Origin: a bacterium UBA2214
Lineage (GTDB): Bacteria; Zhuqueibacterota; Zhuqueibacteria; Residuimicrobiales; Residuimicrobiaceae
Length of the DNA: 24,966 nt
Assembly (NCBI GenBank): GCA_002327255.1
Contig: DCUM01000154.1
Span: 1 to 24,966, forward strand
Reading direction: 5' to 3'
Shown: positions 16,933-24,429 of the stretch, one piece after another
Numbering within the stretch: position 1 is the stretch's first letter
How the letters are laid out: each line of letters starts with the position of its first letter
Position numbers and translations under genes: made by a program
Notes under the pieces: model-generated
Seen by the model: only the letters and a program-made list of their open reading frames with translations
Database searches by the model: none
What the model was told of the DNA's origin: nothing

Positions 16933-17306
16933 GAGCAGCAGCCACCCTGAATATGATCATCCTCGCCGTGATGGGGATAGGCCCGGTCGTGCAAGGCCAG
17001 GAGCGCCTATCCCTCGCGCCCGCAGAATCGACCCAGGTGCATTTGACATCGCCGGCCCTGGCGGATTCCGTGCGCAGTGACGATACCTCGGTGCGACTCT
17101 TCCTCGATAAAATCGAAGTGGAAGGCAAGCTGGAAAAACCGCAGGCCGTTTTCATCATCCCCGGCATGGATCCGGAGATCGATGACTTTAGCATCGAACG
17201 CTCTTTTTTTGAAGATATTTTTCGTCCCATCGAACGCAAGGGACGGGCTTCACTGCGGCCGGCGCCAGGGCCGTCCAGCGACCGCAAAGATGTCATGCCC
17301 TGGTAA
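16929..17306 (+). CDS. Small exported protein of unknown family in the TPR/AgmX operon
   Basis: A 125-residue protein starting in an ATGA overlap with the large TPR gene. A short hydrophobic N-terminus (LNMIILAVMGIGPVVQG|QE) predicts export. The conserved-looking core is at about residues 56-103: LFLDKIEVEGKLEKPQAVF, then IIPGMDPEIDDFSIERSFF and EDIFRPIERKG. The tail is Pro/Arg-rich. I do not recognise a named family. The core could be a beta-strand pair plus a linear segment that docks onto a TPR or TonB-like partner. The overlap upstream and 15-bp gap downstream place it firmly inside the operon, so it is probably a subunit or assembly factor of the same envelope complex. Confidence 0.7.
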   Translation: MRAAATLNMIILAVMGIGPVVQGQERLSLAPAESTQVHLTSPALADSVRSDDTSVRLFLDKIEVEGKLEKPQAVFIIPGMDPEIDDFSIERSFFEDIFRPIERKGRASLRPAPGPSSDRKDVMPW

Positions 17307-17321
17307 ACGATTGAGGAATTC

Positions 17322-18593
17322 ATGCAAGAGAATGTTAAACAGCAGCGCAAAGAGATCGAACGCACGCGGCATCAACTGACAGATTTACGCACCGCACTCT
17401 CGAACCGGATGTATGAAATATTTCATGCCCATGGATTGGTGGAGAAACGTCAGGAGCTGCAGGATCATGCCGTGCGCCAGCGCTGCCTGGCGCATCCCTT
17501 CGCTGCAACCACACGCAGCGAGCTGGAAGTCATCCTCAACCAACTGCGCACTCTGGGAGAGGGTATCCATCGTCTCGACGCGGAAATCTCCGGGTTAAGC
17601 GCCCGCCTTGAGGAAGAAAAGAAGATCGTCTATGAGCCCATGCCCGCCACGCGGATCCGCATCCCGGAGCCGGAACACTATGGCCGCAGCGAACTCAAAC
17701 GCAACGCGCACAAATATCTCGGTTGGGCGCTCGGCATCGCGGCGTCGGTTCACTTGCTGGCGATCAACGTCTATTGGCTGCACGAAAGCCTCACCCGCGA
17801 TGAGGATGCGCCCAAAACCGTCCGCATCTACAAATACATGGAGCTGGAACCCCCTCCCTCCCTGGCCGAGGACCTTAACAGACCCCTGGGCGGCAATAAT
17901 CTGCTGGGCGGAAGTACATCGGGGTATCTGGGCATCCTTGGCGTCATCGTTCCCGTCGATGAGAAAAAACACAAGAAAAGCGGCACGGAATATCTGATCG
18001 ACAACCATTCGCTCGCCGACCTGGATCGTCTCCTGTCACAAACCCCCATGCAGGGCGGCAACGGCCGCCTGGGTGAAGGCGGTCTGGGCCTGGGCCAGGG
18101 CAACGGCAGCAACCGCGGCCGCAGTTCAGCCAGCCAGGCCGATGGTGAGGTGATTCTCGACGAGTTCCAGATCGCCAGCATTGGCAGCGTTGACCAGCTC
18201 ATTGCCGATTCCAAAGGCGTGGAGACCGTCAAACTCGAGAAAAAAGGACAGGTCAACATTCAACAGCCGGACGCCATACGCGGTTCCGAACAGGCGGTGG
18301 TGCAGCGTTCGGCGGAGTCGGTGATGGGGGTGATTCACGCCCAACAGGCGCGCATGATGTACATCTATAACAAGCATTTGCGGCTCGACCCCAACATGCG
18401 CGGCAGGGTCAACATCGATTTGACCATTGAGGCGGACGGCGCGGTTTCGAATGTGCAGATTGCCGACGCCAATATCGAAAATCCCGAATTCGTCCGGGAA
18501 TTGCTCTCTCTCTTCCGCAGACTGCGGTTCGACGCGATCTCGGCGGGTGCGGTGACCGTCAACCTGCCTCTGGTGTTCAATCGAACCGAATAG
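17322..18593 (+). CDS. TonB/AgmX-like protein with cytoplasmic coiled coil
   Basis: A 423-residue inner-membrane protein. Residues 1 to about 105 form a charged coiled coil (KQQRKEIERTRHQLTDLR, LHRLDAEISGLSARLEEEKK-like heptads) that should lie in the cytoplasm. One transmembrane helix follows at about 131-153 (YLGWALGIAASVHLLAINVYWL), then YKYMELEPPPSLAED, a segment typical of TonB-family proteins just outside the membrane. A Gly-rich flexible region (about 235-270, GEGGLGLGQGNGSNRG) spans the periplasm. The C-terminal 80 residues match the AgmX/PglI/TonB C-terminal pattern (IYNKHLRLDPNMRGRVNIDL, then TIEADGAVSNVQI). GAGGAA precedes the ATG. Such proteins transmit proton-motive force from an ExbB/D- or TolQ/R-like motor to envelope partners. 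No motor gene lies in this window. Confidence 0.85.
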   Translation: MQENVKQQRKEIERTRHQLTDLRTALSNRMYEIFHAHGLVEKRQELQDHAVRQRCLAHPFAATTRSELEVILNQLRTLGEGIHRLDAEISGLSARLEEEKKIVYEPMPATRIRIPEPEHYGRSELKRNAHKYLGWALGIAASVHLLAINVYWLHESLTRDEDAPKTVRIYKYMELEPPPSLAEDLNRPLGGNNLLGGSTSGYLGILGVIVPVDEKKHKKSGTEYLIDNHSLADLDRLLSQTPMQGGNGRLGEGGLGLGQGNGSNRGRSSASQADGEVILDEFQIASIGSVDQLIADSKGVETVKLEKKGQVNIQQPDAIRGSEQAVVQRSAESVMGVIHAQQARMMYIYNKHLRLDPNMRGRVNIDLTIEADGAVSNVQIADANIENPEFVRELLSLFRRLRFDAISAGAVTVNLPLVFNRTE

Positions 18594-18602
18594 TTGGCTG
18601 CC

Positions 18603-19142
18603 ATGCGAACACGAACGCTTTTTCTGACCCGTCTGGTTCTCCTCACCGCCATCACCCTGAGTCTGGAGATGATCGGACTGCCACAACCGCTGACCGGACC
18701 ACTGGTCAACATGATGTTGATCTTCACCACGCTGGTCACCAATGTCTATGGCGGCATGGCGCTGGGCGCCCTGACGCCGCTCATCGCGCTGCTGCGCGGC
18801 CAACTCCCCCCCGTCCTGGCGGCCTTTGTTCCGTTCATCATCCTCGGCAATGCTCTTTTTGTCCTCCTCTTCTCGGTTTTACAGCGGCGCCTGCGTCGTA
18901 CCTCCTGGCACACTGCCACCGCCTGGCCGGGTATTGCTATCGGCGCTTTGGCCAAATTTGCCTGGCTCTTCATCTCCGCGCGCTTTTTGCTTCAGATCTT
19001 CGTTTCCGCTGCCTTGCCGGAAAAATTCATCGCCATGATGACCTTCCCGCAACTGCTCACGGCGCTCATCGGCGGCGGAATGGCGCTGGCATTCTACGAC
19101 CTCCTCGTCAAACGCCGTATCATCCGGCCGGCGCTGGATTAA
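18603..19142 (+). CDS. ECF-transporter S-component-like membrane protein
   Basis: A 179-residue protein with five or six predicted transmembrane helices, for example TRLVLLTAITLSLEMIGLPQ, LIFTTLVTNVYGGMALGALT, LAAFVPFIILGNALFVLLF and FPQLLTALIGGGMALAFYDL. The length and the PFIILGNALFVLLF stretch fit the substrate-binding S subunits of energy-coupling-factor vitamin transporters. The substrate cannot be told. No ECF ATPase or T subunit is nearby, so it would have to use a shared ECF module elsewhere. The ATG at 18603 lies 9 bp after the AgmX-like stop. A TTG at 18594 is the alternative. It is the last gene of the tightly packed block, and 116 bp separate it from uvrA. Confidence 0.65.
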   Translation: MRTRTLFLTRLVLLTAITLSLEMIGLPQPLTGPLVNMMLIFTTLVTNVYGGMALGALTPLIALLRGQLPPVLAAFVPFIILGNALFVLLFSVLQRRLRRTSWHTATAWPGIAIGALAKFAWLFISARFLLQIFVSAALPEKFIAMMTFPQLLTALIGGGMALAFYDLLVKRRIIRPALD

Positions 19143-19258
19143 TTCTGACGCAACCCTGTTTTCAGTAGCCAGGCTCTCTGAAATCCCGGCAAAACTATTG
19201 GAATTCTCCTTTTTTTTCATTACCTTGCCATTCTGTCATCCCAAGAATAAAGGCACGC

Positions 19259-21997
19259 ATGTCGCACAGCATCGAGATTATCGGGGCGCGCACCCATAAT
19301 CTTAAAAATATAAACGTCTCGATTCCGCGCAACCGCCTCGTGGTCATCACCGGTGTTTCGGGATCGGGCAAGTCGAGTCTCGCCTTCGATACCCTCTACG
19401 CCGAAGGACAGCGCCGCTACGTGGAGTCGCTTTCGGCCTATGCGCGTCAGTTCATGGAACGCATGGACAGGCCCGACGTGGATCAGATCCGGGGCATCTC
19501 TCCGGCCGTCGCCATCGAACAAAAAAACACCAGCAAGAGTTCCCGTTCCACGGTCGGCACGGCTACGGAAATCCAGGATTATCTTCGGCTTCTCTTCGCC
19601 CGCATCGGTAAAACCTGTTGCCCTGTTTGCGGCGTCCTGATACAAAAAGATCAGGTCAGCGACGTCGTCGTGCGCATGGCGCAGTTTGCGGCGGGCGTAC
19701 GCTATGTAATGACATTTCCGCATGCAGGCGGTGAAACCGATCGCGAGATGTTGCGCCAAAAAGGATTTCATCGCATCTGGCGCGACGGCAGGGTTCGCGA
19801 TGTGGCAGAGGCAGATATTGGAGTAGATCGCATCGATGTCCTCGTCGACCGGCTGCAGACAGACAGCGGTCATCAAAGCCGTCTCGCCGATTCCGCCCAG
19901 CTCGCCTTTGAGATGGGCAAGGGACATCTCGACATTGAGGTGATCGACGGCCCCCGGCTCGCCTTCTCCAGGCGTTTTGAGTGTGCGCGCTGCGGGATTA
20001 TCCAGCCGGAGCCTCACCCCGGACTTTTTTCATTCAATCATCCGGCGGGTGCCTGTCCGGCCTGCAACGGTTTTGGCGACATCATCACCATCGATGAAAA
20101 TCTGGTCGTCCCTTTTCCACAGAAAAGCATCGTCGAAGGGTGCATTGCACCGTGGAATACCCCCAGCCATCGTGAACTGCTCGAACTCCTGATGCGGGCG
20201 GGGCCGGGACAGGGCATAGACATTTACAAGCCGTACGCTGAATTGCCGCAGGCCGCCAAAACGCTCATCTGGGATGGTTTTGATGAATTCCCGGGCATTC
20301 AGGGATTTTTCAGGTTTCTCGAAGGCAAAAAATATAAAATCGGCGTCCGCGTCTTTCTCAGCCGTTACCGCGGTTATGTCCGCTGCACGGCCTGCGACGG
20401 CACCCGGCTGCGCCCCGAAGCGCTGCAGGTACGCATTCAGGATCAGAACATCGCCCAGCTCAACCAGATGAATCTCGAGACAGTGCGGATTTTTTTCCGG
20501 GACTTGCAGCTGGATGATTTCCAGCGCGCCGTTTCGGGACAGATTCTCCAGGAATTGCGGAATCGCCTCGCCTATCTGAACGACATCGGCATGGGGTATC
20601 TGACCCTGGAGCGCCGCACTGCCACGCTCTCCGGCGGCGAGTTCCAGCGCATCAATCTGGCGACGGCGCTGGGCGCACAACTGGTGGGATCGCTGTACAT
20701 CCTCGACGAACCGACCATCGGCCTGCATCCGCGCGACAGCGAACGGCTGGTGGGCGTTCTCAGAGCCCTGCGCGATATCGGCAACACCGTGGTGGTGGTG
20801 GAGCACGACCGCGAGATGATGCGCCAGGCGGACCAGATCATCGATCTCGGGCCGGGCGCCGGTGCGCTGGGAGGAGAAGTCATCTTTTCCGGAACTTTTG
20901 AAGAAATTCGCAGCGACGGCCGCTCGCTGACAGGCGCCTATCTGCGCGGCAACAAAATGATCCCCCTGCCGGATCGCCGCAGGCCCGGCAACGGTCAGCA
21001 TCTGCAAATCCATGGCGCCGGGGAACATAACCTGAAAAACATCGATGTCGATATCCCGTTGGGGATGATGGTCGTGGTCAGCGGCGTCTCCGGATCCGGC
21101 AAAAGTACCCTGGTGCACGATGTGCTCTATGCAGGACTGCAAAAGGAGAAGGGCGCCTGGAAACGACCGGTGGGACGTTGCAAACAACTCCGCGGCACGG
21201 CGTTCATCGATGCGGTGATTCTGGTGGATCAAAGTCCCATCGGCCGCACGCCGCGTTCCAATCCCGCGACCTATATCAAAGCCTTCGATCCGATCCGCCA
21301 GCTCTTCGCCGAAACGCATCGCGCACGCGTGCGCGGATTCAAATCAGGCTCCTTCTCCTTCAATGTGCCCGGCGGCCGCTGCGAAACCTGCGAGGGGGCG
21401 GGCGTGGTGAAAATCGAGATGCAATTTCTCGCCGACCTCCTGCTTGAGTGCGAAGCGTGCGGCGGGAAACGCTATCGCCGCGACATTCTCGATATCCATT
21501 ATCACGGACTCGACATCTCGCAGGTGCTTAATCTGACCGTAAACGAAGCAATCACTTTTTTCGCCGCGGAATCCGCCGTGCTCAAAAAACTCCGTCTCCT
21601 CAAAGAAGTCGGATTGGGATACCTCCAACTCGGGCAGCCGGCAACGACCCTCTCGGGCGGCGAAGCGCAGCGCGTCAAGCTGGCCAGCCATCTGGGCGAA
21701 AAAAACCGCAAACACATCCTCTATCTTTTTGACGAACCCACCACGGGATTGCATTTTGACGATGTCGCGAATCTGTTGCACTGCTTCGACGCCCTGTTGA
21801 GCGCCGGACACTCGGTGCTCATTATCGAGCATAACCTCGATGTGATCAAGTGCGCAGATCATATCATCGACCTGGGTCCGGAGGGCGGCGATGGCGGCGG
21901 TGAGATAGTGGCGCAGGGGACGCCGCAGGAAGTTGCGCGCATCGACGCCTCCATCACCGGCCGCTATCTGCAACCCCTGCTGATCAAACAACTCTAA
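19259..21997 (+). CDS. uvrA: Excinuclease ABC subunit UvrA
   Basis: A 912-residue tandem ABC ATPase that detects DNA damage in nucleotide excision repair and loads UvrB. There are two Walker A motifs (Lys38 in GVSGSGKSS and Lys615 in GVSGSGKST), LSGGE at 457-461 and near the C-terminus, and paired Walker B segments (LYILDEPTIGLHP, LYLFDEPTTGLHF). The zinc-binding Cys pairs are Cys242/245 with 266/269, and Cys708/711 with 731/734. It ends in the usual VIEHNLDVIK-like segment (IIEHNLDVIKCADHIIDLG). It is slightly shorter than the usual 940 or so residues, mainly in the UvrB-binding region after CPVCG. The wordings EQKNTSKSSRSTVGTATEI and YIKAFDPIRQLF are less usual than those of classical UvrA, so a paralogue is possible. 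AAAGG precedes the ATG. Confidence 0.93.
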   Translation: MSHSIEIIGARTHNLKNINVSIPRNRLVVITGVSGSGKSSLAFDTLYAEGQRRYVESLSAYARQFMERMDRPDVDQIRGISPAVAIEQKNTSKSSRSTVGTATEIQDYLRLLFARIGKTCCPVCGVLIQKDQVSDVVVRMAQFAAGVRYVMTFPHAGGETDREMLRQKGFHRIWRDGRVRDVAEADIGVDRIDVLVDRLQTDSGHQSRLADSAQLAFEMGKGHLDIEVIDGPRLAFSRRFECARCGIIQPEPHPGLFSFNHPAGACPACNGFGDIITIDENLVVPFPQKSIVEGCIAPWNTPSHRELLELLMRAGPGQGIDIYKPYAELPQAAKTLIWDGFDEFPGIQGFFRFLEGKKYKIGVRVFLSRYRGYVRCTACDGTRLRPEALQVRIQDQNIAQLNQMNLETVRIFFRDLQLDDFQRAVSGQILQELRNRLAYLNDIGMGYLTLERRTATLSGGEFQRINLATALGAQLVGSLYILDEPTIGLHPRDSERLVGVLRALRDIGNTVVVVEHDREMMRQADQIIDLGPGAGALGGEVIFSGTFEEIRSDGRSLTGAYLRGNKMIPLPDRRRPGNGQHLQIHGAGEHNLKNIDVDIPLGMMVVVSGVSGSGKSTLVHDVLYAGLQKEKGAWKRPVGRCKQLRGTAFIDAVILVDQSPIGRTPRSNPATYIKAFDPIRQLFAETHRARVRGFKSGSFSFNVPGGRCETCEGAGVVKIEMQFLADLLLECEACGGKRYRRDILDIHYHGLDISQVLNLTVNEAITFFAAESAVLKKLRLLKEVGLGYLQLGQPATTLSGGEAQRVKLASHLGEKNRKHILYLFDEPTTGLHFDDVANLLHCFDALLSAGHSVLIIEHNLDVIKCADHIIDLGPEGGDGGGEIVAQGTPQEVARIDASITGRYLQPLLIKQL

Positions 21998-22004
21998 AAA
22001 AGGG

Positions 22005-22031
22005 TTGCTTTGCTGGGACAATCTTTATAAT
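22005..22031 (+). promoter_or_regulatory. Promoter with perfect TATAAT box for the polyamine-type operon
   Basis: A perfect -10 hexamer TATAAT (22026-22031) lies about 130 bp before ATG 22160. The nearest -35 is the weak TTGCTT (22005-22010) with a short 15-nt spacer. The region lies just past uvrA and starts a new transcript, with a leader of about 120 nt. Confidence 0.4.
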
Positions 22032-22159
22032 TTATCACAGTCGGCAACGCTTCACCGGAGACGCTGAACGCCTGCAAGTCCTGATCGATCCATTCGCTTC
22101 GTGTTCTTCATGGCCTTTTGGGTTTTTGAATGTCGCAGGTTAAAAAGGGAACCACCGCT

Positions 22160-23233
22160 ATGTCAGCAAAAAAACACTCCTATTTCAAACATGCGCCGGA
22201 TATCATTCCGCAGCGTTATCAACGCGGTTCCTCCATCAGCGCCCTGATCGATGCCATGGGGGCAACCTCCTTCGAGGCCCGCAACGTCCAGCGCGGCGCT
22301 CACCTCTTCAAGCGCATGGTGAACGACAACGATACCATCTGGCTGGGCATCGCCGGCGCGGGCATCGCCGGCGGCATGGGCGGCGGCGTCATCTCGCTGA
22401 TCGAAGCGGGCTTTATCGATATCATCTGTTCAACGGGCGCACAGGTCTACCACGATCTTCATTTCGCCTATGCCCTGCCGGTAAAAGCCATCAGCCCGGC
22501 GATGGATGACGATGCATTGCGGGCGGCCGGCGACACGCGCATCTATGACATCGGTATCCGCGAAGTGGAGACGCTGGAAGCCCAGGATGAGATCATCCGG
22601 CGCTTTGTGCGCGAACGCCATGAGCGTCTGCGCGGCAAAACCCTGAGCAGTTGGGAATTCAATCATGAATTGGGGCGGTGGGTTGCGGAAACGGCACCCC
22701 ATCCGGAGCTCAGCTTTGTCGTCGCTGCCGCCAGGGCGGGCGTTCCCATTTTCTGGGATTCACTCTCCAACCATTCCATCGCCATGAATCTGGCGCGGAC
22801 CGATCGCGAAGGCTTCCCGGTGATTTTATCCGGTCAAAAAGATATATTCGATTCCGCGGCCATCAGCTATAACGCCAACGGGACGGGTTTTGTGGAACTC
22901 GGCGGCGGCGGACCCAAAAACTTTATCCAGCAGACCGGCCCCACCATCAGCCAGATTCTCGGCGTTGAATTCGAGGGCGCGGATCGCGGCCTGCAGATCG
23001 GCACCGCGGTGGAACGCGAAGGCAGCCTCTCCTCCTGCACCTTCAGCGAAGCCGTCACCTGGGGCAAGTATCGCACCACCGGCGACGACAAGCTGGTGCA
23101 GATCTGGGGCGAATACAGCGTCCTATTTCCCCTGTTGACCGCCTTTGTCCTCGATCAATGCCACGACCGTCCACCCAAACGCATCGTCGAGCGCATGCCG
23201 GATATCATCACCAAACTAGGAGAGGCGCGATGA
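22160..23233 (+). CDS. Deoxyhypusine-synthase-like protein
   Basis: A 357-residue NAD-dependent enzyme of the deoxyhypusine synthase/homospermidine synthase family, which moves an aminobutyl group of spermidine to a lysine or amine. Key features are IWLGIAGAGIAGGMGGG, CSTGAQVYHDLHF in place of TTAGGVEED, and the catalytic-lysine motif EAVTWGKY with Lys303, plus the Glu and Trp of the same motif. The GGGGPKNF segment has Asn254 where eukaryotic and archaeal enzymes carry the first His of KHH. This is the bacterial DHS-like branch, and bacteria have no eIF5A, so protein hypusination is unlikely. Homospermidine or a related polyamine is the probable product. An ATG at 22130 also exists, but AAGGGA before 22160 decides the start. 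The stop overlaps the agmatinase start. Confidence 0.85.
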   Translation: MSAKKHSYFKHAPDIIPQRYQRGSSISALIDAMGATSFEARNVQRGAHLFKRMVNDNDTIWLGIAGAGIAGGMGGGVISLIEAGFIDIICSTGAQVYHDLHFAYALPVKAISPAMDDDALRAAGDTRIYDIGIREVETLEAQDEIIRRFVRERHERLRGKTLSSWEFNHELGRWVAETAPHPELSFVVAAARAGVPIFWDSLSNHSIAMNLARTDREGFPVILSGQKDIFDSAAISYNANGTGFVELGGGGPKNFIQQTGPTISQILGVEFEGADRGLQIGTAVEREGSLSSCTFSEAVTWGKYRTTGDDKLVQIWGEYSVLFPLLTAFVLDQCHDRPPKRIVERMPDIITKLGEAR

Positions 23234-24150
23234 AAACAAACGGCACGACTTTTCTGGCGCCCGAGGCGCCCTTCAGCCACTACGAAACAGCGGCTGCAGC
23301 CATCCTGCCGTTTCCCTATGAGGGAGGCGTCTCCTACGGCAAAGGGACCGGAGAGGCGCCCGAAGCGATCCTGCAGGCGTCGGCCTATGTGGAATTCTAC
23401 GATGAAGTGCTCAAGGCGGAACCCTATCGTATGGGCATTGCCACCCTGGCGGCGCCTGCCATCCCCGCCGCGCCCGAAGAGATGATCCAGACCCTCTACG
23501 AAGCCACGCGCGCCGTGTTGCAGGATGACAAATTCATCGCCGTCCTCGGCGGCGACCATTCCATCTCCAGCGCCACCTTCAGAGCCCTGGTGGAGAAATA
23601 TGGACAGGTCTCCTGCATCCAACTGGACGCCCATTCCGACTTGCGTCGCGAATACGAAGGCAGTCCTCTCAGCCACGCCAGCGTCATGGCGCGCATCCGC
23701 GAGATGACACCCCATGCCTTGCAGCTGGGCATTCGCGCGATGTGCATCGAGGAGGCGCAGGCCATCGCCGCCAACGGCTGGCAGGTCTGCACCATGCACG
23801 ATTTCCGCCATGGTCTGTTCGATGTCAAGTCGGCGATCGCGGCGTTGCCGGACCCGGTTTTCATCACCGTCGATGTCGATGCCTTTGACCTCAGCGTCAT
23901 CGCCACAACGGGCACACCGGAGCCGGGCGGATTCACCTGGGATGAAGCGCTTGGACTCTTGCAGCAGATCTTTTACACCCGCCGCGTGGCCGGTTTCGAT
24001 GTGGTGGAATTGGCCTACGATCCCGCCGACCGTTTTTCGGCGTTTTCGACGGCGCGCCTGGTGTACAAAATGCTGGGATTCAAACTGGCCGCGGAAGTGG
24101 CGCGCGGGCGTATCGGCTGGCCCGAACGGCCGTGCGGGCCGCTCTTCTGA
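23230..24150 (+). CDS. Agmatinase-family ureohydrolase (speB-like)
   Basis: A 306-residue manganese ureohydrolase. All six metal ligands are visible: His110 in GGDHS, Asp133, His135 and Asp137 in DAHSD, and Asp215 and Asp217 in DVDAFD. SHASVMARI and TTGTPEPGGFTWDEAL fit agmatinase better than arginase, so the expected reaction is agmatine to putrescine plus urea in the cytoplasm. The frame is open upstream to 23158, but AGGAGAGG (23218-23225) and the ATGA overlap with the upstream stop fix the start at 23230. Coupling to the DHS-like gene suggests that one supplies or uses the polyamine of the other. Formiminoglutamase or guanidinobutyrase activity is an alternative that sequence alone does not exclude. 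Confidence 0.9.
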   Translation: MKTNGTTFLAPEAPFSHYETAAAAILPFPYEGGVSYGKGTGEAPEAILQASAYVEFYDEVLKAEPYRMGIATLAAPAIPAAPEEMIQTLYEATRAVLQDDKFIAVLGGDHSISSATFRALVEKYGQVSCIQLDAHSDLRREYEGSPLSHASVMARIREMTPHALQLGIRAMCIEEAQAIAANGWQVCTMHDFRHGLFDVKSAIAALPDPVFITVDVDAFDLSVIATTGTPEPGGFTWDEALGLLQQIFYTRRVAGFDVVELAYDPADRFSAFSTARLVYKMLGFKLAAEVARGRIGWPERPCGPLF

Positions 24151-24429
24151 CCTCCCGCGTGCTACCGGATTGACATCGGCAGCTCTTTTCTGGCGTACGC
24201 CGCTTGAGACCGGGATTGGAGAGCCTGCCTGGAACGTGCTGACCTTGCGCCGATTTGCGGAAAGCGGACTTTTTGCCACAAATCTGCTGTCCGGGTTGCC
24301 CGGCACGATAGAAACGGCCTGCCCGTCTTGCTGAAAAAGGCGCGCGGGCTTAAATCCGCCAGCTTGACGTCTCCTGCAGGATGGTCTTCAGCCCGCCAGC
24401 TTCGACGACCGGGCTGCAGCGCACCACGG
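24151..24429. other. Convergent intergenic region with small hairpins
   Basis: This spacer lies between the plus-strand agmatinase gene and the minus-strand dehydrogenase gene. It holds CCGGG/CCCGG (24291-24303, loop TTG) and AGCCCG/CGGGCT (24390-24395 with 24410-24415). Neither has a good T-run, so terminators for the two converging genes are possible but not shown. A minus-strand frame through 24162-24485 looks like chance. Confidence 0.4.

Noticed and set aside
19201..19220. T-run (CCTTTTTTTTC) before uvrA, considered as a terminator of the upstream operon
   Set aside because: No stem of useful length precedes the run, so an intrinsic terminator is not supported.
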